Positions 58,840 through 64,000 of a DNA stretch of 64,000 nucleotides are shown here, in pieces. This stretch comes from PALSA-926 sp964476835 (GTDB taxonomy: Bacteria; Pseudomonadota; Alphaproteobacteria; Micavibrionales; UBA2020), in assembly GCA_964476835.1 (NCBI GenBank), contig CAYZCE010000007.1, forward strand, positions 7,939 to 71,938, given 5' to 3'. Numbering within the stretch: position 1 is the stretch's first letter; every line of letters starts with the position of its first letter. The notes under the pieces were generated by a model. The model was not told the origin of the DNA. It saw nothing but the letters and a program-made list of their open reading frames with translations, and made no database searches. A program made the translations under genes and the position numbers.

Positions 58840-59427
58840 TCAGGCAGGGGAAACGGCGCGACGGCGCCACAGCAGCATCAGCACCAGCGCGGTGTTGAGC
58901 CCGGCGATCAACGCGGGGTACAGCGCCGTCACCAGCGTGACGCGGTCGAGCGCGACGATGGAGAGCAGGAACTGCGGCACCGTCAGCGCGAACATCAGCG
59001 CGCCTTCCTGATGCGGGCGGTACCAGCTCTTGCGGAAGGTCGGCCACACAGCGGCGCAGTCGATGGCGCAGATGAGCAGCACGGCGTAAACCGGGTTGGC
59101 CGTCATCTTCCAGACAGGGATTGCCGACAGCGAGGCGATGAAGGCGATCCAGTCGCCGCGCGTGATGTTGCGGTCGCCGTAGAAGAGGCTCGCAATCGCG
59201 ACCGCCACGGTCAGCACCGTGCTCGACATCAGGTTCCACGTGCCGGGGCTGGTATCTTGCGTCAGCTGCGCCGCGAGCGCGATGGACATCAGGATGCCCC
59301 AGACCGTCCACGTGAACAGGTGCGGGCGCACATGGCCGCGCAACACGTCGCGAATATACATGCCGTAACCGTAGACGCCGAGAAGCGCCGCACCGGCGCC
59401 GATGATTTGCTGTTCTGTCATGGGCAT
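58840..59427 (-). CDS. Hypothetical polytopic membrane protein
   Basis: A 195-aa protein with about six or seven membrane segments. The start (YGYGMYIRDVLRGHVRPHLF then TWTVWGILMSIA) recalls the PQ-loop/SemiSWEET-type small transporters, with a conserved-looking proline and tryptophan in the first helices, but I cannot assign it firmly. The start may be at ATG 59427 or ATG 59421. It lies directly upstream of trpS on the same strand. Confidence 0.65.
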   Translation of the reverse strand: MPMTEQQIIGAGAALLGVYGYGMYIRDVLRGHVRPHLFTWTVWGILMSIALAAQLTQDTSPGTWNLMSSTVLTVAVAIASLFYGDRNITRGDWIAFIASLSAIPVWKMTANPVYAVLLICAIDCAAVWPTFRKSWYRPHQEGALMFALTVPQFLLSIVALDRVTLVTALYPALIAGLNTALVLMLLWRRRAVSPA

Positions 59428-59466
59428 AGCTTAACACTTTGAAAGCAATCAATATATATTATTTTC

Positions 59467-59495
59467 TTGTGATTTTGTAAAATATTCTGTATGCT
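59467..59495 (+). promoter_or_regulatory. Promoter of the DEAD-box helicase gene
   Basis: TTGTGA-N17-TATGCT, giving a leader of about 200 bases before the ATG at 59702. Long leaders of this kind are common in cold-inducible RNA helicase genes. No gene is seen in 59428-59701. Confidence 0.45.
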
Positions 59496-59701
59496 CCATC
59501 CCGAGTTCAGATAACTCTATGCCTTAACGCATTTTGGCCTGTCGATTCTACGGCCAGTCATATCCCTAAGCTTGGCGGGTATGAATGAAAGCGGCCCGCC
59601 CGCCTTCCCCGCGCCTTTTGTCAAAGAGTTCCCCGCTCTCTTTCTCAGCTTCATGGTGAAGCGGAGACGATGACATATGCTTAGACAAGGATACTTCAAT
59701 A

Positions 59702-61168
59702 ATGACCACTTTCGCTGATCTGGGCCTGCCCCAGACCGTTCTCGCCGCCATCCAGAAAATCGGCTTCACCACGCCGACCCCCATTCAGGAACAGGCGATT
59801 CCCCATGCACTGGAGGGCCACGACATTCTCGGCTCCGCGCAGACCGGCACCGGCAAGACCGCCGCTTTCGGCATCCCGATGATCGTCAAGCTGCTTGCCA
59901 ACCCGCAAGGCGCCGGCATCATCATGACGCCGACGCGCGAACTGGCGACCCAGGTGCTCTCGACGCTCGAGCCGCTCTTGGTCGGCAGCCGCATCCGCAC
60001 CGCGCTGCTGATCGGCGGCGAATCGATGAACAAGCAATTCTCGCAGCTGCGCGCCAACCCGCGCATCATCGTCGGCACCCCCGGCCGCATCAACGACCAC
60101 CTGGAACGCCGCAGCCTCAACCTCTCGACGGCCGACTTCCTCGTGCTCGATGAAACCGACCGCATGCTCGACATGGGCTTCGGCGTGCAGATCGACCGCA
60201 TCCTGAAACACATGCCGAAGAAGCGCCAGACGCTGCTGTTCTCGGCCACCATCCCGCCGGAGATCGAAAAGCTGGCGCAGAAGTACCAGACCGACCCGAT
60301 CCGCGTCTCCGTCGGCTCCACCATCCAGCCGACCGCGAAGATCAAGCAGGAACTGCTGCACGTCGGCGAAGGCGAAAAGTACACCACGCTGCTCGGCCAG
60401 CTGACCGAGCGCAAAGGCTCGATCATCGTGTTCGTCAAGACCAAGCACGGCGCCAAGCGCATGGCGGAGAAGCTGGCGACGGCGGGCTTCAAGGCCGACG
60501 CCATCCACGGCAACCTCAACCAAAACAAGCGCGACCGCGTGATTCAGGCGTTCCGCGACAAGCGCTACCGCGTCCTCGTGGCGACCGACGTCGCCGCGCG
60601 CGGCCTCGACATCCCGCACATCGAGCACGTCATCAACTACGACCTGCCGCAATCGCCGGAAGACTACATCCACCGCATCGGCCGCACCGCGCGCGCGGGC
60701 GCGGAAGGCGCGGCACTTGCTTTCATCACGCCCTCGGACGGACGCCTCTGGCACGCCATCCACAAGCTGATGAACCCCGGCGACAAGACCCCGATGCCGC
60801 GTGGCGGTGCCGCACCCAAGCGCGGCGGCGGCAACAAATTCGGCGGTGGCCGTAAATTCGGCGGCGAACGCAAGTTCGGCGGCGGCTCTAAGTTCGGCGG
60901 CGAGCGCAAGTTCGATGGCGAACGCAGAAACGATGACCGACGCAGCGAAGGCCGCGGTCGCGACGATAATCGCCGCGACTCTTCCCGCGACACCATGAGC
61001 GCCGGCGCCGCAGACGACCGCAACTTCGGCGCACCCCGCGACGCGACCGCACCGGCCCGCACCAAGGACCGCGCCGCGCCGCGTTACAAGAGCAAGCCGC
61101 GTGCCGACGGCACTCCCGGCTTCAGCCGCGAAGGCCAGCGCCGCAGCCGCAAGTTCGCGAGCCGCTAA
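59702..61168 (+). CDS. DEAD-box RNA helicase, RhlE-like
   Basis: ATP-dependent RNA helicase probably active in ribosome assembly or RNA decay. The 488-aa product has the Q motif (FADLGLPQTVLAAI; TPTPIQEQAIPHAL), motif I AQTGTGKTAAF, Ia PTRELATQV, Ib GTPGRINDHL, motif II DETDRMLDMGF (DETD in place of DEAD), motif III SAT, and motifs IV-VI ending YIHRIGRTARAG. The tail from about 365 is basic, with KFGG repeats and an Arg/Asp-rich stretch, likely RNA-binding. ATG at 59702 with AAGGAT upstream. A shared terminator separates it from nadK. Confidence 0.95.
   Translation: MTTFADLGLPQTVLAAIQKIGFTTPTPIQEQAIPHALEGHDILGSAQTGTGKTAAFGIPMIVKLLANPQGAGIIMTPTRELATQVLSTLEPLLVGSRIRTALLIGGESMNKQFSQLRANPRIIVGTPGRINDHLERRSLNLSTADFLVLDETDRMLDMGFGVQIDRILKHMPKKRQTLLFSATIPPEIEKLAQKYQTDPIRVSVGSTIQPTAKIKQELLHVGEGEKYTTLLGQLTERKGSIIVFVKTKHGAKRMAEKLATAGFKADAIHGNLNQNKRDRVIQAFRDKRYRVLVATDVAARGLDIPHIEHVINYDLPQSPEDYIHRIGRTARAGAEGAALAFITPSDGRLWHAIHKLMNPGDKTPMPRGGAAPKRGGGNKFGGGRKFGGERKFGGGSKFGGERKFDGERRNDDRRSEGRGRDDNRRDSSRDTMSAGAADDRNFGAPRDATAPARTKDRAAPRYKSKPRADGTPGFSREGQRRSRKFASR
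60837..60920 (+). repeat. KFGG-encoding tandem repeats in the helicase tail
   Basis: Five short units encode KFGGGR, KFGGER, KFGGGS, KFGGER, KFDGER with 15-21-base periods. This is a low-complexity RGG-like RNA-binding stretch prone to slippage. Confidence 0.8.
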
Positions 61169-61186
61169 GAGCTGAACTTAAAAAAA

Positions 61187-61217
61187 ACACCCCGCTGCAA
61201 GGCGGGGTGTTTTTTTA
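61187..61217. terminator. Bidirectional terminator between the helicase and nadK
   Basis: ACACCCCGC and GCGGGGTGT pair perfectly, flanked by A7 on the left and T7 on the right, so it works for the plus-strand helicase and the minus-strand nadK transcript. Confidence 0.9.
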
Positions 61218-61220
61218 TGC

Positions 61221-61979
61221 CTAGGGCATGAATTGTTCCTTGATGATGCGCTCTTCGAGATTGTGCTCGGGATCGAACAGGAGCTTGATCCCGGCTCTCT
61301 CGTCGCGCCAGACGTCGACGCGCACGGCGTCGCGGACTTCGGTGAAGTCGGCGACCGCGCTGACGGGGCGGTTTTTCGCCTCAAGGATATCGAAGGATAG
61401 CTTCACCGACTGCGGCAGCAGCGCCCCGCGCCAGCGGCGCGGACGGAAGGCGCTGATCGGCGTCAGCGCGAGCAAGGCCGCGCCCAGCGGCACGATCGGC
61501 CCGTGCGCAGAGAGGTTATAGGCGGTGCTGCCCGCCGGCGTCGCCACGATGATGCCGTCGCAGATCAGCTCTTCCAGCCGCACGATGCCGTCGATGGAAA
61601 TTTTCAGTTTCGCCGTCTGGCGCGTTTCGCGCAGCAGGGACACTTCGTTGATCGCCAGTTGCTCGACCGTGCGGCCTTGCTGCGTGGTGACCTTCATGCG
61701 CAAGGGGTTGATCGTCACGGCTTGCGCCGCCGTCAGGCGCGCTTCCAGGCCTTCCTCGCGGAATTCGTTGAGCAGAAAGCCGACGGAGCCGCGGTTCATG
61801 CCGAACACCGGCTTTTGGTGCTTCACGCTGTCATGCAGCGCGCGCAGCATGGAGCCGTCGCCACCGAGCGCCACGACGACGTCGGCTTTCTCCAGCGGCG
61901 TGTCGCCGTAAAGCCCGGTCAGCGCCGCCTTCGCCTGCCGCGCCGCCGCCGTGTCCGCTGCGAAGAAATGCGCTTTCAT
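61221..61979 (-). CDS. nadK: NAD kinase
   Basis: Phosphorylates NAD to NADP. The 252-aa product has VVALGGDGSMLRALHDS (GGDG motif), GMNRGSVGFLLNEF, the NEVSLLRETRQTAKL segment, and the ICDGIIVATPAGSTAYNLSA motif. The ATG at 61979 overlaps the glmM stop by one base (TGATG), so the two are coupled. A longer in-frame ORF reads into glmM. Confidence 0.96.
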   Translation of the reverse strand: MKAHFFAADTAAARQAKAALTGLYGDTPLEKADVVVALGGDGSMLRALHDSVKHQKPVFGMNRGSVGFLLNEFREEGLEARLTAAQAVTINPLRMKVTTQQGRTVEQLAINEVSLLRETRQTAKLKISIDGIVRLEELICDGIIVATPAGSTAYNLSAHGPIVPLGAALLALTPISAFRPRRWRGALLPQSVKLSFDILEAKNRPVSAVADFTEVRDAVRVDVWRDERAGIKLLFDPEHNLEERIIKEQFMP

Positions 61980-63340
61980 CAGCCCGCTGCTTTCAGGCCT
62001 TGCGTCTCGACCGCATGGCACAATTCGTCGACCACCGCGCGCACCAGCTTTTCGTCGTCGCCTTCCGCCATCACGCGGATCAGCGGCTCGGTGCCGGACT
62101 TGCGCACGAGGATGCGGCCTTCGCCGATCTTCTTCTCGGCAGTGGCGAGCGCGGCCTGCATGGCGCTGCTCTCCATCGACACCGGGTTCTGGTAGCGCAC
62201 GTTTTTCAGGATCTGCGGCACGGGTGCGAAGACGCGGCAGATCTCGCTGACCGGCTTGCTTCCGAACTCCGGCATGACGACCGCGAGCACTTGCAGCGCC
62301 GCGATCAAGCCGTCGCCCGTCGTGCTGTAATCGCCGAGGATGACGTGGCCGGATTGTTCGCCGCCGATGTTGTAATGGTTGGTACGCATATGGTCGACGA
62401 CGTAGCGGTCGCCCACCGGCATGCGCTTGAGCGCGATACCGAGGTCGCGCAGGAAACGCTCAAGGCCGAGATTCGACATGACCGTTGCCACCACGCTGCT
62501 GCCCTTGAGCGTGCCGCTCTTGTGCCACGACGCGGCGATCAGGCCCATGATCTGGTCGCCATCGACCACCTGGCCTTTTTCGTCGCAGAGGATCAGGCGG
62601 TCGGCGTCGCCGTCGAGGGCAAGACCGATATGCGCCTTGTGTACGATAACAGCGTCCTGCAGCTGCTGCGTCGCCGTCGCGCCGCAATCCCTGTTGATGT
62701 TGGTGCCGTCGGGCGACACGCCGATCGAGATGACTTCCGCGCCAAGTTCGTAGAGGATGCGCGGCGCGACCTTATAGGCCGCCCCGTGCGCGCAATCGAC
62801 CACGATCTTGAGGCCTTCGAGGCGCATGCCGCGCGGGAATGTGTTCTTTGCGTATTCGATATAACGTCCGCTGGCGTCGTCCAGACGGCTGGCGCGGCCG
62901 AGGTCGGGCGCAAGCGCCAGTTCCGCGGTGAGCGGGCTGGCGATCAGCTTCTCGATCTGCGCCTCGACGTCGTCGGTCAGCTTGTAGCCGTCGGCGCCGA
63001 AAATCTTGATGCCGTTGTCTTGGTAGCCGTTGTGCGAGGCGGAGATCATCACGCCGAGGTCGGCGCGCAAAGACCGCGTCAGCATGGCGACCGCCGGCGT
63101 CGGCATCGGCCCCACCAGCACCACGTCGACGCCCATCGAGATGAAACCCGCCGTCAGCGCCGGCTCGAGCATGTAGCCGGAGAGGCGCGTGTCCTTGCCG
63201 ATGACGACCTTATGGCGGTGGTTGCCGCGCTTCAGCTGCACCGCCGTCGCCTGCGCGACCGCGAGCGCCACGTCGGCGGTGATCGGCGCGACGTTGGCCT
63301 TGCCGCGGATCCCGTCAGTCCCGAAAAGCCTGCGTGTCAT
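61979..63340 (-). CDS. glmM: Phosphoglucosamine mutase
   Basis: Converts glucosamine-6-phosphate to glucosamine-1-phosphate, the precursor for UDP-GlcNAc used by MurG and lipid A. The 453-aa product has RLFGTDGIRGKANV, the phosphoserine motif MISASHNGYQDNGIKIF, the metal-binding ALDGDADRLILCDE, GGEQSGHVILGDYSTTGDGL and the C-terminal RKSGTEPLIRVMAEG phosphate-binding loop. The ATG at 63340 with GGAGGGG upstream is preferred to an in-frame GTG three codons earlier. It follows ftsH by 17 bases. Confidence 0.98.
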   Translation of the reverse strand: MTRRLFGTDGIRGKANVAPITADVALAVAQATAVQLKRGNHRHKVVIGKDTRLSGYMLEPALTAGFISMGVDVVLVGPMPTPAVAMLTRSLRADLGVMISASHNGYQDNGIKIFGADGYKLTDDVEAQIEKLIASPLTAELALAPDLGRASRLDDASGRYIEYAKNTFPRGMRLEGLKIVVDCAHGAAYKVAPRILYELGAEVISIGVSPDGTNINRDCGATATQQLQDAVIVHKAHIGLALDGDADRLILCDEKGQVVDGDQIMGLIAASWHKSGTLKGSSVVATVMSNLGLERFLRDLGIALKRMPVGDRYVVDHMRTNHYNIGGEQSGHVILGDYSTTGDGLIAALQVLAVVMPEFGSKPVSEICRVFAPVPQILKNVRYQNPVSMESSAMQAALATAEKKIGEGRILVRKSGTEPLIRVMAEGDDEKLVRAVVDELCHAVETQGLKAAG

Positions 63341-63357
63341 GTGATCCACCCCTCCGC

Positions 63358-64000
63358 TTAGGCGTTGACGCCCGTCGACGGCGCAACGCCAGGCAGGACG
63401 TTGCGGCGCGGCGCTTCATCGGCGTCTTCGGCGCGCGCGAGTTTTTCGCCCCTGAGCACGCGCGGGATCTCCTCGCCGCTGAGCGTTTCGTATTCGAGCA
63501 ACGCCTTGGCGAGCGCTTCGAGCTCGTGACGGTTGTCCGTCAGGGTCTTGCGCGCGCGGACGTAAGAATCATCGATGATCTGGCGCACTTCGGTGTCGAT
63601 GCGGTTCGCGGTGTCCGCCGACACAGTCTTCTGGCCGCCGGCGGAATAGCCGAGGAACACTTCTTCGCGCTCGTTGCCGTAGCTGACGGGGCCGAGGTCG
63701 CCGCTCATGCCCCATTCCATCACCATGCGGCGCGCGATCTCGGTCGCCATCTTGATGTCGGAAGAGGCGCCGGTGGTGACCTTCTCCATGCCGAAGACCA
63801 TCTCTTCCGCGATGCGGCCGCCGAACGCGACGGCGAGGTCGGCAAGCAGCTTTTCCTTGCTCATCGAGATGCGGTCGCCTTCCGGCAGGCGCATGACCAT
63901 GCCCAGCGCGCGGCCGCGCGGGATGATGGTGGCCTTGTGGATCGGGTCGGACGCCGGTTCGTGCAGCGCGACGATGGCGTGACCGGCTTCGTGGTAAGCG
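63358..64000 (-). CDS. ftsH: ATP-dependent zinc metalloprotease FtsH (C-terminal part; start beyond window)
   Basis: Membrane AAA+ protease that degrades misfolded and regulatory membrane proteins. The visible 213 residues cover the peptidase domain: the zinc motif HEAGH near the window edge, then LHEPASDPIHKATIIPRGRA, VFGMEKVTTGASSDIKMATE, and AKALLEYETLSGEEIPRVL. The C-terminal tail (RRNVLPGVAPSTGVNA) is low complexity. The ATPase domain and N-terminal membrane segments lie outside. The order ftsH-glmM-nadK suggests one transcript. Confidence 0.97.
   Translation of the reverse strand, partial: AYHEAGHAIVALHEPASDPIHKATIIPRGRALGMVMRLPEGDRISMSKEKLLADLAVAFGGRIAEEMVFGMEKVTTGASSDIKMATEIARRMVMEWGMSGDLGPVSYGNEREEVFLGYSAGGQKTVSADTANRIDTEVRQIIDDSYVRARKTLTDNRHELEALAKALLEYETLSGEEIPRVLRGEKLARAEDADEAPRRNVLPGVAPSTGVNA

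Noticed and set aside
1..64000. CRISPR arrays, prophage genes, rRNA or tRNA genes
   Set aside because: None was found by reading; the only regular repeats are inside coding regions or are the REP-like element at 39.4 kb.

Overview
This 64 kb window is a chromosomal segment of an alphaproteobacterium with high G+C content. The assignment rests on four things. The tmRNA gene is circularly permuted and its tag begins ANDN. An alphaproteobacterial-type SspB lies directly beside it. A full CtrA-type box (TTAA-N7-TTAAC) stands in front of the division/cell-wall operon. The gene order of the dcw cluster is typical of the class. I could not place it to order or genus. No tRNA, rRNA, CRISPR array, insertion sequence, integrase or phage gene was seen.

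1-18.7 kb (minus strand): the dcw cluster. In transcription order it reads rsmH, ftsL, ftsI, murE, murF, mraY, murD, ftsW, murG, then two unrelated small genes, then murC, murB, ddl, ftsQ, ftsA, ftsZ (ftsZ runs off the left edge). Most junctions overlap by 1-26 bases or are nearly contiguous. mraZ is absent from its usual place in front of rsmH, but a CtrA-type box and a MraZ-box-like/inverted-repeat segment are present there. The cluster makes lipid II from UDP-MurNAc and builds the septum (FtsZ/A/Q/L/W/I).

18.8-20.8 kb: an unknown 291-aa protein, the ClpXP adaptor SspB, and the two-piece tmRNA whose tag SspB probably recognises.

20.8-36.0 kb (minus strand): four tandem paralogous autotransporter-like proteins of about 821, 880, 1636 and 1548 aa. 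Each has a Sec signal peptide, a repetitive Gly/Thr/Asn/Asp-rich passenger and a C-terminal beta-barrel ending in Phe. Each seems to be its own transcription unit, and three of the four end in near-identical hairpin terminators. This is the main accessory, surface-related region and the likeliest place for new biology.

36.3-49 kb: a membrane methyltransferase, asd, a class III CoA-transferase, a REP-like palindromic element, plsY-dprA, topA-rnr, and a tandem pair of LapG-like (BTLCP) cysteine proteases convergent with a GGDEF diguanylate cyclase. The last group suggests c-di-GMP-linked control of surface proteins. The autotransporters 10 kb away are plausible but unproven targets.

49-64 kb: psd-pssA (phosphatidylethanolamine synthesis), a comM/yifB ATPase, two related small coiled-coil proteins of unknown function, ileS, a MESH1-like HD hydrolase, trpS, a small membrane protein, an RhlE-like DEAD-box helicase with a long leader, and the ftsH-glmM-nadK run (ftsH runs off the right edge).
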